The notes beneath the pieces were generated by a model. That model worked only from the letters and a program-made list of their open reading frames with translations, made no database searches and had not been told where the DNA came from. From contig NZ_BAABLI010000010.1 in assembly GCF_039544265.1 (NCBI RefSeq), positions 9,893 through 73,892 of the forward strand: a DNA stretch of 64,000 nucleotides, written 5' to 3'. Positions 16,701 through 26,400 of this stretch are shown in pieces (within the stretch, counting starts at the first letter, position 1; each line of letters begins with the position of its first letter). The translations under genes were made by a program, and so were the position numbers. This stretch comes from Corallincola platygyrae (GTDB taxonomy: Bacteria > Pseudomonadota > Gammaproteobacteria > Enterobacterales > Neiellaceae).

Positions 16701-17989
16701 TCGTTCCGGGAATAGCCAAACTGCTTTTCAGCACTCTCGTTGGCTACCAGAATCTTACTGTTGCTGTTCACCACCAGGATCGCGTCAGGCGACGCTTCCA
16801 ACAAAGCACGGCTCTGCTGCTCTGAACGACGCACCTGCTCCAACTCTAAGGTTCTTTGCCCCACCATGTCTTCCAACTGTTGGTTGCTGGCGTTTAACTC
16901 ACGGTTCAGGCTAAGTACAGAATCCGCCATCTGGTTAAACGTTTCAGCAAACAGGCGGATTTCGAGGGAACCTTTGGGGTCAACTCGCTGTTCGTAATTG
17001 CCCAACTTAATGCCAGCGGCGACCCTAGTTAAATCAACCAAAGGTTTAGTCACTCGGCGGAGGACAAACAACACTAAAAATAAGGTCGCTGGAAAGATTA
17101 ATACCGCTACCCAGATAAGCCGCTGCTTAATCTTCTCGTAGGCTGCGTAAACTTCCGAGTGGCTCGACGTAACCACTAACCCCCAGTCTGCTTCGGCCAA
17201 ATAGCGTGTAGCTGCGACAATACGTTCTCCGTTATAGCCTGTTGCATCGCCGATAAATATGGAGTTACCGGCCAGTGCCTCCAACTCCGGCGAATTGGGG
17301 TCTTCATTGACGATCTCAACCAGCACCTTATTTGGTACAAACCGTCGCGGAGCCAGATAGACAGGCTTGTTTTCCTCGTCATAACTAATCAACAGGGTTT
17401 CACCACTCTCCCCTAAGTTGCTGTAATCGCTGGTAACGTCAAAAATACCCGTTGCACGACTATGAATAAGCAGTACACCAACAAACTTTCCGTCAGCAAC
17501 CAAAGGTGAGCTGAGTAAGTTGATGATCAGCCCCCCTTCCCTTTCATAAGTCCCGGTCTGCACTCTTGATGAACCAACAATAAAAGCGCGTTTATCGCTC
17601 ATGTCTCGGCCGATAAGCCCCGCATTGGAGCTCGCAAAGATTTGACCACTGGGTGAGATAATGGATACGGCAAATAGATCAGGAAGGGTTAGCTGAGCGT
17701 CTTTAAGGATAAGGATAATGCGGTCAAGTTCAGCGATGTCGCCACTAAGATAAGCAGCAGTAGACAGCCTCAACTGGGTTCGACTGGCAATCAGTGCAAT
17801 GCGTTCACGCTTTTGACGCAGAAACGCTTCAATCCGCTTAGCTTGAGAGTCAGCCAGCGTACTCAGGCGCAGTTCCGTTTGCTCGTCCAGCGCCTCACGA
17901 TAGATGGCCACTGTAAGCACGCCCACCAACAACAATGTCAGCAACACAATGCTACCAACACCAAGCAGGAATATATTCCGCAGTTTCAT
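13784..17989 (-). CDS. Hybrid sensor histidine kinase: Cache, HAMP, three PAS, HisKA, HATPase, REC, Hpt
   Basis: Large membrane-bound phosphorelay protein of about 1401 residues. Order: membrane helix near residues 5-27, a periplasmic Cache-like sensor of about 270 residues, second helix, HAMP, coiled coil, three PAS domains (the first ends VLVTVRDVTEQ, the second has GIWDWN, the third GIAYRCSNDENW), HisKA with the box NMSHEIRTPMNAILG (His about 826), HATPase (GTGLGLTIS), receiver with LMDVQMPVLDGYE, and a C-terminal Hpt (AERLAHTLKGVAANLG). The start at 17989 (MKLRNIF) fits the membrane helix; an upstream start at 18082 is possible and neither has a strong ribosome site. No partner regulator is adjacent, so its signal and target cannot be told. 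Confidence 0.88.
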   Translation of the reverse strand: MKLRNIFLLGVGSIVLLTLLLVGVLTVAIYREALDEQTELRLSTLADSQAKRIEAFLRQKRERIALIASRTQLRLSTAAYLSGDIAELDRIILILKDAQLTLPDLFAVSIISPSGQIFASSNAGLIGRDMSDKRAFIVGSSRVQTGTYEREGGLIINLLSSPLVADGKFVGVLLIHSRATGIFDVTSDYSNLGESGETLLISYDEENKPVYLAPRRFVPNKVLVEIVNEDPNSPELEALAGNSIFIGDATGYNGERIVAATRYLAEADWGLVVTSSHSEVYAAYEKIKQRLIWVAVLIFPATLFLVLFVLRRVTKPLVDLTRVAAGIKLGNYEQRVDPKGSLEIRLFAETFNQMADSVLSLNRELNASNQQLEDMVGQRTLELEQVRRSEQQSRALLEASPDAILVVNSNSKILVANESAEKQFGYSRNELINSSVEKLIPFSKRDQHGGWVYKYFSNPHVRMMGQGLDIEVMRRNGNLFPAEISLSPIMIEEANMVLVTVRDVTEQRHSQKALQESEHRLNLAMTASNDGIWDWNVTSGEVYYSPRWFSMLGYQAGELPAVMETFAHLLYDEDREATIAAVQAVIENPDQQSYQREFRMRTKQGGFRWVLARGSVTERDEKGMALRMVGTHIDITSRKAVEEAMRESERKVSMLMNNLPGIAYRCSNDENWTMEYLSPGFEKVTGFATDRFVMGGDRSFNDIVHEQDQERVWEQVQAAVGRRQQYTVEYRIQHADGSYRWLWEQGAGVFDSNGQLQGLEGFIMDDTLRRQAQDQLTRLNEELEDRVRLRTAELKHTNEALMGAKQDAEKANRAKSEFLANMSHEIRTPMNAILGLSQLALGTELSIQQQDFIEKIWTASNSLLDIINDILDFSKIEAGKMDIENTAFYLDDVVKNASSVVQLKIEEKGLNFDVSIEDDVPERLMGDPLRIGQVLINLINNAVKFTSEGGISIKVTNLNRSQSDETYLQFSVTDTGIGIAPQKCEQLFTAFTQADSSTTRQYGGTGLGLTISKRLVEMMGGEIWVQSQLGSGSTFFFTLRCSTEVEVSEIDETAYVDGSVLREILKERQVLLVEDNQINQQVAREMLRLVGIDVTIANHGQEALDTLQNHQFDAVLMDVQMPVLDGYETTRALRKDPRLVDMPVIAMTANAMAGDREKCLASGMNDHISKPVLQEDLYRTLALWIDKERTLAGSEQVKEPARKKAAITLDHDMPLNAEFGRKQMSGSESAWRSALELFRRDYRGFVSKLDHAQQAGDWDLAERLAHTLKGVAANLGMPALGDLASSAEVKLAGQNQFEPEQLEQMQALLSQVLSAVDSELESLNIAAEPQELADDDPRVELDTLKQKLANNDFIDDEELNGLSLALRAHAEQFEQIRSDIDSFDYEAALEKVKALLAMLNQ

Positions 17990-18229
17990 AATGCCGATAC
18001 CCAGCCGAAGAAAGCTCCCTGTGCGAAATCGCACGGCAACTTCCATGCTAGCAAACGGAACGAAAAAGGCGAACAACAACAAATCGTTGGCGCAAATATA
18101 TGGGGCTTAGCGCACGCTCTACGCACGCAGTAAAGCTCTGACCAATGGAAATTTCTCTTGACAGAAACCCCGCCTAGCAAGTACACATAGCATCAACAGT
18201 GATATTGACATTACGAAACGAACGGTCAC

Positions 18230-18313
18230 GTGATTATTTTTCGGCTTATCCTACGACTTAACCTACTACTGCTAGCTTCATGCTCGCGCGGGTTTGTCGT
18301 GCCGAACGTTTAG
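18230..18313 (+). CDS. leuL: leu operon leader peptide LeuL
   Basis: Short 27-codon frame starting with GTG and ending with TAG, containing seven leucines, four of them in a row (codons cta, cta, ctg, cta) and others just before. CTA is used four times, a rare leucine codon also favoured in known leu leaders. Ribosome stalling here at low leucyl-tRNA would decide the fold of the RNA downstream. The start has only a poor ribosome site, but no other in-frame start exists between the upstream stop and the leucine codons. A TTGACA at 18158-18163 may be the -35 box. Confidence 0.75.
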   Translation: MIIFRLILRLNLLLLASCSRGFVVPNV

Positions 18314-18330
18314 AACGACCGGACAGAACA

Positions 18331-18362
18331 AAAAACCCGTGCTAACAAGCGCGGGTTTTTTT
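18331..18362 (+). terminator. leu attenuator
   Basis: AAAAACCCGTGC (18331-18342) pairs with GCGCGGGTTTTT (18349-18360) and is followed by a T run, an intrinsic terminator 38 bases before leuA. The sequence GCGCGGGTTT occurs a second time inside the leader (18286-18295), where it can pair with the same 5' arm and form the antiterminator. This is the classical leader-peptide attenuation layout. Confidence 0.85.
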
Positions 18363-18399
18363 ATTGGTTTACGCGAACACATGCCAATTAGGGGGCACC

Positions 18400-19968
18400 A
18401 TGAGCGATCAAGTGATCATCTTCGACACCACACTTAGGGACGGCGAACAGGCGCTGTCTGCCAGTCTGACGGTGAAAGAGAAGCTACAGATCGCGCTAGC
18501 CCTTGAGCGACTGGGTGTGGATGTGATGGAAGTCGGCTTCCCGGTGTCTTCACCGGGCGACTTTGAATCAGTACAGACTATCGCAAATACGATTAAGAAC
18601 AGCCGTGTCTGTGCCTTGTCTCGAGCAGTGGAGAAAGACATCGATGCGGCAGGTGAAGCTTTGCGAAAAGCCGCTCAGGGCCGCATCCATACCTTTATCT
18701 CCACATCAACAATTCACGTTGAGAGCAAACTGAAACGCAGCTTTGATGACGTGTTGAACATGGGCATTAACGCGGTCAAACATGCACGGCGCTATACTGA
18801 CGATGTTGAATTCTCCTGTGAAGATGCAGGCAGAACGCCCATCGATAACCTTTGCCGCATGGTTGAGGCAGCGATTGATGCCGGTGCCAGCACGGTCAAC
18901 ATTCCAGATACCGTGGGTTACACCATTCCAAGTGAGTTTGGCGGCATTATAGAAACACTGTTCAATCGCGTACCGAATATTGATAAAGCAATTATCTCGG
19001 TGCATTGCCACAACGACCTTGGCCTGGCCGTTGCCAACTCGATTGCCGCAGTACAACAAGGTGCGCGCCAAATCGAATGTACCGTCAACGGAATCGGTGA
19101 GCGAGCGGGCAACTGCTCGATGGAAGAGGTGGCGATGATTATCAACACCCGCAAAGATATGTTCCCGAACGTAACCACCGGCATCAACACCAAAGAGATC
19201 TACCGCACCAGCCAGATGGTCAGCCAGTTGTGCAATATGCCAGTGCAATCCAACAAAGCTATTGTCGGTGCCAACGCCTTCTCCCACTCCTCAGGTATCC
19301 ATCAGGATGGCGTGCTCAAAGCGAAAAACACCTATGAGATCATCACGCCAGAAAGCATCGGTTTAAGCAAAAATGTGCTGAACCTGACAAGCCGTTCAGG
19401 CCGACATGTGATTAAACACCGCATGGAGGAGATGGGTTACAGCCCAAACGATTACAACATGGATGAGCTTTATACCGCCTTCCTGAAACTGGCTGACAAA
19501 AAGGGCCAGGTATTCGATTACGATTTGGAAGCCTTGGTGTTTTTCACCAATATGCATGAAGCCGATGACTTCTATTATCTGGACTACCTGTCAGCGCAGT
19601 CTGGCACCGGCATTATGAGTACAGCCAGCGTCAAACTGAAAGTGGGTGACGACATCGTGTGTGAAGCAGCCACGGGTAATGGTCCGGTTGATGCAGTTTA
19701 TCAATCGATCAGCCGTGCGACAGGTATCGAGTTCGAAATGAAGGATTACCACATTGGTGCCAAAGGTGCCGGTGAAGACGCACTAGGTCAGGTCGACATT
19801 GTCGCCCTGCATAATGGCCGCCGCTTCCACGGCATGGGCCTTGCAACAGACGTTATCGAGGCTTCGGCGCAGGCCATGGTGCATGTGTTGAATCATATCC
19901 ACCGCGCCAAGGCGGTCGAAGCCAAGAAACAAGCGATTCAAGAAATCAAAGTATCGGGGGAAAAATGA
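18400..19968 (+). CDS. leuA: 2-isopropylmalate synthase LeuA
   Basis: Condenses acetyl-CoA and 2-oxoisovalerate, the first committed step of leucine synthesis. The start MSDQVIIFDTTLRDGEQ shows the HMGL-like catalytic opening, with metal ligands in SVHCHNDLGLAVANS and NGIGERAGNCSMEEV. The C-terminal third is the leucine-binding regulatory domain, so feedback inhibition is expected. ATG at 18400 is preferred over an in-frame TTG at 18364 because GGGGG lies six bases upstream. The 522 residues match enteric LeuA. Expression is governed by the leuL attenuator; leuB overlaps by four bases. Confidence 0.97.
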   Translation: MSDQVIIFDTTLRDGEQALSASLTVKEKLQIALALERLGVDVMEVGFPVSSPGDFESVQTIANTIKNSRVCALSRAVEKDIDAAGEALRKAAQGRIHTFISTSTIHVESKLKRSFDDVLNMGINAVKHARRYTDDVEFSCEDAGRTPIDNLCRMVEAAIDAGASTVNIPDTVGYTIPSEFGGIIETLFNRVPNIDKAIISVHCHNDLGLAVANSIAAVQQGARQIECTVNGIGERAGNCSMEEVAMIINTRKDMFPNVTTGINTKEIYRTSQMVSQLCNMPVQSNKAIVGANAFSHSSGIHQDGVLKAKNTYEIITPESIGLSKNVLNLTSRSGRHVIKHRMEEMGYSPNDYNMDELYTAFLKLADKKGQVFDYDLEALVFFTNMHEADDFYYLDYLSAQSGTGIMSTASVKLKVGDDIVCEAATGNGPVDAVYQSISRATGIEFEMKDYHIGAKGAGEDALGQVDIVALHNGRRFHGMGLATDVIEASAQAMVHVLNHIHRAKAVEAKKQAIQEIKVSGEK

Positions 19969-21065
19969 GTAAGCAGAGCTACCGCATTGCGGTATTGCCA
20001 GGGGATGGTATCGGCCCTGAAGTGATGGCAGAAGCCATCAAGGTGCTGGGTGCAGTACAAGAGAAGTTTGGTTTTACCCTCGACTATCAACACTATGACG
20101 TAGGCGGCATCGCTATTGATAACCATGGTGAACCTCTGCCTGCAGCGACATTGGCAGGCTGTGAGGAAGCCGATGCGATCTTGTTTGGCTCTGTTGGCGG
20201 CCCTAAATGGGAGGGTTTACCACCAGAGAAACAGCCCGAACGTGGTGCACTCTTGCCCCTTCGTAGCCATTTTGAACTGTTTTGTAACCTGCGCCCGGCC
20301 AAAATTCACCCAGGTTTGGAATCGCTGGCCCCTCTGCGTGCTGATATTGCCGCAGAAGGCTTCGATGTACTCTGCGTCCGTGAGCTAACCGGTGACATCT
20401 ACTTTGGCCAACCCAAAGGCCGTAGCGGTGAAGGCGAGCAGGAAACAGGCTTTGACACCATGAAGTACTCTCGTGCCGAAGTGCGCCGCATCGCTCATAT
20501 CGCATTCCAGGCTGCTCGTGGCCGCCGTGGTGTAGTGACGTCAGTGGATAAAGCCAACGTACTAGCCACCTCTATTTTGTGGCGCGAAGTGGTTGAAGAG
20601 GTCGCTAAAGAATACCCAGACGTGACTCTGAACCATCTCTATATTGATAATGCCACCATGCAGATGCTGCGTTACCCGGCGCAATTTGACGTGCTGCTTT
20701 GCGGTAACCTGTTTGGTGACATTCTTTCTGACGAAGCGGCAATGATCACCGGCTCTATGGGCTTATTGCCTTCTGCGAGTTTGAACGCCAAGGACTTCGG
20801 TCTCTACGAGCCAGCTGGCGGCAGTGCACCAGATATCGCTGGTCAAGGCATTGCTAACCCTGTGGCACAGATCCTGTCTGCCGCTATGTTGCTGCGTTTT
20901 AGTCTGAAACAGGAAGCGGCTGCCGATGCTATCGACGCTGCGGTATCAAAAGCACTGAGCCAAGGCTACCTGACTGGCGAACTGCTGCCACCAGAGCAGC
21001 GTGACCAAGCCAAGAGCACCAGTGAAATGGGCGACTTTATCGCCAAAGCCGTGTTGGAGAGCTAA
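19965..21065 (+). CDS. leuB: 3-isopropylmalate dehydrogenase LeuB
   Basis: NAD-dependent oxidative decarboxylation of 3-isopropylmalate in leucine synthesis. The 366-residue protein starts with the typical YRIAVLPGDGIGPEVMAEA and carries the cation and substrate site DNATMQMLRYPAQFDVLLCG followed by NLFGDILSDEAAMITGSMG. The start overlaps the leuA stop (ATGA) and leuC begins three bases after its stop, so leuABC are tightly packed. Confidence 0.97.
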   Translation: MSKQSYRIAVLPGDGIGPEVMAEAIKVLGAVQEKFGFTLDYQHYDVGGIAIDNHGEPLPAATLAGCEEADAILFGSVGGPKWEGLPPEKQPERGALLPLRSHFELFCNLRPAKIHPGLESLAPLRADIAAEGFDVLCVRELTGDIYFGQPKGRSGEGEQETGFDTMKYSRAEVRRIAHIAFQAARGRRGVVTSVDKANVLATSILWREVVEEVAKEYPDVTLNHLYIDNATMQMLRYPAQFDVLLCGNLFGDILSDEAAMITGSMGLLPSASLNAKDFGLYEPAGGSAPDIAGQGIANPVAQILSAAMLLRFSLKQEAAADAIDAAVSKALSQGYLTGELLPPEQRDQAKSTSEMGDFIAKAVLES

Positions 21066-21067
21066 CC

Positions 21068-22468
21068 ATGGCCCAGACTTTATACGAAAAGATCTATAAC
21101 GCCCATGTGGTGCGTGAAGAATCGGGTGAAACACCCGTTATCTATATCGACCGTCATCTGGTACACGAAGTCACCTCCCCGCAAGCCTTTGCAGGTTTGG
21201 AAGCATTTGGTCGCCCACTTCGTCAGCCGGGTAAAACCTTTGCCACCATGGACCACAACGTGTCTACCCGCTCGTTGGCGATCGACGCCTGTGGCCCGCA
21301 GTCTGAAACGCAAATGCGCACACTCGCGGGCAACTGCGAAAAGTTTGGCGTAGAGCTTTACGAAATCGGCAACATCAACCAGGGCATTGTCCACGTAATG
21401 GGCCCTGAACAGGGTCTGACTCTGCCCGGCACCACCATTGTCTGTGGTGACTCCCACACAGCAACACACGGCGCGTTCGGTGCTATCGCTTTCGGTATCG
21501 GTACGTCCGAGGTTGAGCACGTGATGGCAACACAAACACTGAAGCAGCCGCGATACAAAACTATGCAGATCAAGGTCACCGGTAAAGCCGGCCCGGGTAT
21601 CACTGCTAAAGACATTATCCTAGCGATCATCGGCAAGGTAGGCACGGCAGGCGGCAACGGTCACGTGGTTGAATATTGTGGTGAGGCGATCGAAGCTCTG
21701 ACCATGGAAGGCCGCATGACGCTGTGCAACATGAGCATCGAGTTTGGTGGTAAAGCGGGCCTGGTAGCACCAGACCAAACCACTGTCGATTACCTCGAAG
21801 GCCGCCCATTTGCGCCAAAAGGCGCCGATTGGGATGAGGCCGTTGCTTACTGGTTGTCACTGGAATCAGATGCGGATGCCAAGTTCGATACCGTGGTAGA
21901 GCTAAACGCTGCCGATATCGAACCTCAGGTAACCTGGGGCACTAATCCGGGCCAGGTCACTGGCATCAATGCACCTATTCCTCAGCCGGAAGACTTCTCA
22001 GATCCAGTTGAAGCTGACTCTTGCCGCAAAGCACTCGCCTATATGGGCATCGAAAAAGGTCAGAAGCTGACCGACCTGAAAGTGGACAAGGTATTTATCG
22101 GCTCCTGCACCAACAGCCGTATTGAAGATCTGCGCGCTGCAGCGGAAGTTGCCAAAGGCAAACAGGTTGTTTCCGGTATCGAAGCGATTGTGGTTCCGGG
22201 CTCAGGCTTGGTTAAAGAGCAGGCGGAAGCAGAAGGTCTGGACAAAATTTTCACCGAAGCAGGCTTCGAATGGCGTCTGCCGGGTTGCTCCATGTGCCTG
22301 GCAATGAATGACGACCGCTTGGGTGATGGCGAACGCTGCGCCTCTACCTCAAACCGTAATTTCGAAGGCCGCCAGGGCCGCGGTGGTCGCACTCATTTGG
22401 TCAGCCCTGCGATGGCCGCTGCTGCCGCGGTAGCCGGTCACTTTGTTGATATCCGAGACTTTAAATAG
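21068..22468 (+). CDS. leuC: 3-isopropylmalate dehydratase large subunit LeuC
   Basis: Large, aconitase-type subunit of isopropylmalate isomerase. Cysteines for the [4Fe-4S] cluster are in FIGSCTNSRIEDLR and PGCSMCLAMNDD; the substrate loop STRNFEGRQG-like stretch reads SNRNFEGRQGRGGRTHLVSP. The 466 residues match the LeuC length in enteric bacteria. It lies between leuB and leuD in one operon. Confidence 0.97.
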   Translation: MAQTLYEKIYNAHVVREESGETPVIYIDRHLVHEVTSPQAFAGLEAFGRPLRQPGKTFATMDHNVSTRSLAIDACGPQSETQMRTLAGNCEKFGVELYEIGNINQGIVHVMGPEQGLTLPGTTIVCGDSHTATHGAFGAIAFGIGTSEVEHVMATQTLKQPRYKTMQIKVTGKAGPGITAKDIILAIIGKVGTAGGNGHVVEYCGEAIEALTMEGRMTLCNMSIEFGGKAGLVAPDQTTVDYLEGRPFAPKGADWDEAVAYWLSLESDADAKFDTVVELNAADIEPQVTWGTNPGQVTGINAPIPQPEDFSDPVEADSCRKALAYMGIEKGQKLTDLKVDKVFIGSCTNSRIEDLRAAAEVAKGKQVVSGIEAIVVPGSGLVKEQAEAEGLDKIFTEAGFEWRLPGCSMCLAMNDDRLGDGERCASTSNRNFEGRQGRGGRTHLVSPAMAAAAAVAGHFVDIRDFK

Positions 22469-22480
22469 GAGGCGTTGAAA

Positions 22481-23086
22481 ATGGCAGGTATTACACAACT
22501 CACCGGCTTGGCGGCGCCTTTAGATCATTCGCACGTCGATACTGACCAGATCATCCCGAAGCAGTTTCTAACCAAGGTAGAACGTGTTGGCTTTGGTCAG
22601 CACTGTTTTCATGACTGGCGCTATCTTGATGAAGCTGGCACTCAGGAAAATCCTGACTTCATATTGAACGCGCCGCGCTATCGCAATGCAGAGATACTGC
22701 TGACGCGAGAAAACTTCGGTTGTGGTTCATCCCGTGAGCACGCGCCATGGGCGCTAAAAGAGATGGGCTACACCGTGGTTATCGCCCCCTCTTTCGCGGA
22801 TATCTTTTATGGTAACGCCATCAACAATGGCATGTTGCCGATCCGCTTAAGCGAAGCTGAAGTTCAGCAACTGTTTGAGGAAGTCGTTGCTGCGGAAGGC
22901 AGCCAGATCACCGTTGATTTGGAGGCTCAGACCGTCATCAGCCCTTCAGGTGCGAGCTTCAGCTTTGACATAGATGCATTCCACCGTGAATGCATTATGA
23001 AAGGGTTAGATAGCATCGGCTGGACGCTGCAATTCGAGCAGCAGATCAGCGCGTATGAACAAAACATTCCTGGTTGGCGCCGTTAG
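22481..23086 (+). CDS. leuD: 3-isopropylmalate dehydratase small subunit LeuD
   Basis: Small swivelling subunit that completes the isomerase with LeuC. Family stretches DTDQIIPKQFL and ENFGCGSSREHAPWALKEMG are intact. ATG at 22481 is chosen because AGGAGG lies eight bases upstream; a TTG two codons earlier is too close to it. Length 201 is normal. It ends the leu operon and is followed by a strong terminator. Confidence 0.96.
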   Translation: MAGITQLTGLAAPLDHSHVDTDQIIPKQFLTKVERVGFGQHCFHDWRYLDEAGTQENPDFILNAPRYRNAEILLTRENFGCGSSREHAPWALKEMGYTVVIAPSFADIFYGNAINNGMLPIRLSEAEVQQLFEEVVAAEGSQITVDLEAQTVISPSGASFSFDIDAFHRECIMKGLDSIGWTLQFEQQISAYEQNIPGWRR

Positions 23087-23111
23087 GATTTTTTAACCAG
23101 AACCATGTTTG

Positions 23112-23140
23112 AAAGGCTTCCAATTGGAAGCCTTTTTTTT
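23112..23140 (+). terminator. leuABCD terminator
   Basis: AAAGGCTTCC and GGAAGCCTTT form a perfect stem around AATT, followed by further T residues, 26 bases after the leuD stop. A textbook intrinsic terminator. Confidence 0.9.
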
Positions 23141-23404
23141 GGAAACGGCCCTATCAACCCCCCTCATTTCAAACGCTTGTTTTATAACCAATCAATCTTT
23201 TGTCGCCCTTCTTTACAAAAAAAACGTCGCCTGTGACCCCGCTTGCAAAATGACAGAAGATTGACGGACAGGTCAATTTTTAGTCGGTAGCATCGACCAA
23301 CAAATATACAAATTCAATAATCAAATTCTCGCTAATTTACTGATTTTTTAAATACACATTACGTTTAAAAACTTACTTTAAAAAAACACAAAGGAACCAT
23401 CAGG
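23141..23404. other. A/T-rich region upstream of the amylase-pullulanase gene
   Basis: No gene is seen. The stretch becomes A/T-rich toward its right end, with AAAGGA five bases before the start codon at 23405. TGACGGACAGGTCA (about 23261-23274) is a short imperfect inverted repeat that could be an operator, but no known regulator can be assigned. Confidence 0.5.
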
Positions 23405-26400
23405 ATGATTTGGTCACAGCTAGGAAAGGCGTTGCTTGTGCTGCTGCTCGCAGTCGGGCTTTCCGCCTGTAAGGACCGCAAAATAGAAGACGAAGTGTTC
23501 TATTTTGTGCTGCCAGACCGCTTTCACAACGGAGACGCCAGCAATGATACTGCCGGCATCGATGGTGATAAGCATGACCATGGGTTTGATCCCACCGATA
23601 AGCGTTACTACCACGGTGGCGATCTCAAAGGGTTGATTAAAAAGCTGCCCTACTTGGATCAAATGGGTGTCACCGCTATCTGGATGACCCCGATCTTTAA
23701 GAATATGCCTGCAGTCGATAATTCTGCGGGTTATCACGGCTACTGGACGATCGATTACACCCAGATTGACCCGCACTGGGGCAGCAACGCAGAGCTGCAG
23801 GAGTTGATTGAGAAGTCTCACAAGCGTGATATCAAAGTATTCTTCGACATCGTCATCAACCATACCGCAGACGTAATCCGCTTTCAGGAATGCCACAACG
23901 CGGATGGCTCGCTGATCGACCCAGACGCAGGTTGCCCTTACCGTTCTCTGGAAGAGATCGAAACGAATCCTTACACACCGTTCGCGTTGCCAGGTTTGGA
24001 AGATGCCAAAGTGCCTGCGTGGTTAAACGACTTTGAGTATTACCACAATCAGGGCGACAGTACCTTTAGTGGCGAGAATTCACTGAATGGCGACTTCTAT
24101 GGTCTGGATGACCTGAAAACAGAACACCCAGATGTGGTTAGCGGCATGGTTGAGCTGTTCAAGTTTTGGATCAGTGAATACCGAATGGATGGTTTCCGTG
24201 TTGATACAGTGAAACATGTAAATATCGAGTTCTGGCAAGAGTGGACACCAGCCATCATGGCCCATGCAGAAGACGAAGGGTTGGATGACTTCTTTGTCTT
24301 CGGTGAGGTGTTTGAAGGACACCCAAAAGACTTGAGTGTCTATTCCACTAAGGGAACCCTGCCCTCGGTTCTCGATTTTGGGCTTTATTATGCGATTCGT
24401 GATGTAGTCGCAGATCATCAGGGCACAGATCGCCTGCAGTGGATCTTTGAGCGTGATGATTACTACACAGATGCTGACAGCAGCGCGGCTCAGTTACTTA
24501 CCTTCTCAGGTAACCACGATGTTGGTCGTATTGGTCAACAGATTGATATCTTCAATCCTGATGCATCAGAAGAAGAGCGCCTTGCTCGTGCAGAGTTAGC
24601 CAATAGCATTTTGTTCCTGGCCCGCGGTATTCCAGTGGTTTACTACGGTGACGAACAGGGCTTCACAGGTGATGGTAACGATGCAGACGCTCGTGAAGAC
24701 ATGATGCCCAGCCAGGTAGCTGAGTTTAATGACAATGACCTGATTGGTACCGACGACACCACAGCTGAAGACAACTTCAACAAACGCCACCCACTGTATA
24801 AAAATGTCAAGGGCCTCTCCAAGTTGCTGGACCAACACGTTGGTCTGCGCCGTGGTGATCAGTACCCAAGATATAGCAGTGCCGAACCGGGCATATTTGC
24901 TTTTTCTCGTTTGGATCGTGACGACAAAACTGAATACCTGGTTGTACTAAACACCTCAACCGAAACGCAGCAGTACGAAACTACTGTTGATTCGAATCGC
25001 TACATCCGCATCTGGCCCACTTTTGTCTCTCAAGGCCGGAATCAGCTTTCGCCTACATCTCTGAAACCAGATGCTGAAGGTGCTATTGCTCTGGATGTAC
25101 CTGCACTGTCTGCACTGGTATATGTTGCTCAATCGGAGGTTTCAGATCCTACAGACACTCCAACTTTGAGCTTCAGCAGCCTGACCGACGGAGCTAAAGT
25201 GATGGACCGTGTTGAAGTAGAGGTTGCCATGGCTCATGACATCGAGCCCGCTTATCCTGCGCTTTATGGCGTGGACTTCGAAGTCAGTATTAACGGCGGC
25301 GAGTGGACCTTTATCGGTCATGATGCGGTCGCACCTTATCGCGTGTTCTATGATGCTGAAGGCCTGGAAGATGGCACCCCTGTCAGCTTCCGCGCTACAG
25401 CCACCAATGTGCCTGAGGAGAGTGTGGTTGAAGTCACCACAGAGATCGGCGCAGTGGAAGGCATGACCATCCTGTTCCAAAAACCTGAAGATTGGGAAGC
25501 CGCCAACATCTATTGGTGGGCAGCCTCGCCACAGCCTGACACCAGCTGGCCGGGTGTAGCGATGGAGCCAGTCATAGGTGACTGGTACCAGTTTAAGTTT
25601 GATGACGGCGTCACTGGCGGCAGCATCATCTTTAACGATGGTGCAGGTCAACAAACCACAGACCTCTATCGTGAAGGCGACGGTTGTTACACCATCGAAG
25701 GCGGCTGGCAAGACAGCTGTGACCTGCCTCAGCCGGGCATGACTCTTTACTTCAAACAGCCTGATGGCTGGGCTGATACCATAAATCTCTATTACTGGAA
25801 CGCCGCACCGGCAGATGACGCAAGCTGGCCAGGTGTCGCCATGGAGTTGATTGGTGAAGGTTGGTACAAGTATCAGATGCCTACCGATGTGCAGATGGGC
25901 AACTTCATCTTCAACGATGGCAATGGTAATCAAACCACTGATCTATACCGCGAAGGCGATGGCTGTTTCGAGAACGGAGACTGGCTGGTGGACTGTGTAC
26001 CACCTCAGGCCGGAATCAAACTCTACTTTAAAAAGCCTGGCGACTGGGCTGATTCCATCAACCTCTACTATTGGAACGCAGATCCTGCCCCCGCAGTAGA
26101 CTGGCCTGGTGCAGCCATGACAGATGAAGGCAATGACTGGTTCAGCTACCAGATGCCACTGAATGTCACCATGGCTAACCTGATCTTTAATGATGGTTCA
26201 GGCAACCAAACTACTGACCTATACCGCGAAGGTGATGGCTGTTATGCCGACGGAGAATGGACTGACACCTGTGATATCACAGGCTCAGAGCCGGGCTTCA
26301 CCGTCTACGTGCGTCGCCCTCTGAGCTGGAATGTGCCTAACATCTACTTCTGGGGAACAGGCAATGACCCTGAATGGCCAGGGGTAGAGATGACTGCGCT

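Noticed and set aside
25142..25933. Minus-strand open frame of 263 codons opposite the starch-binding modules
   Set aside because: It mirrors the codon bias of the real gene on the other strand and has no ribosome site or known domain.
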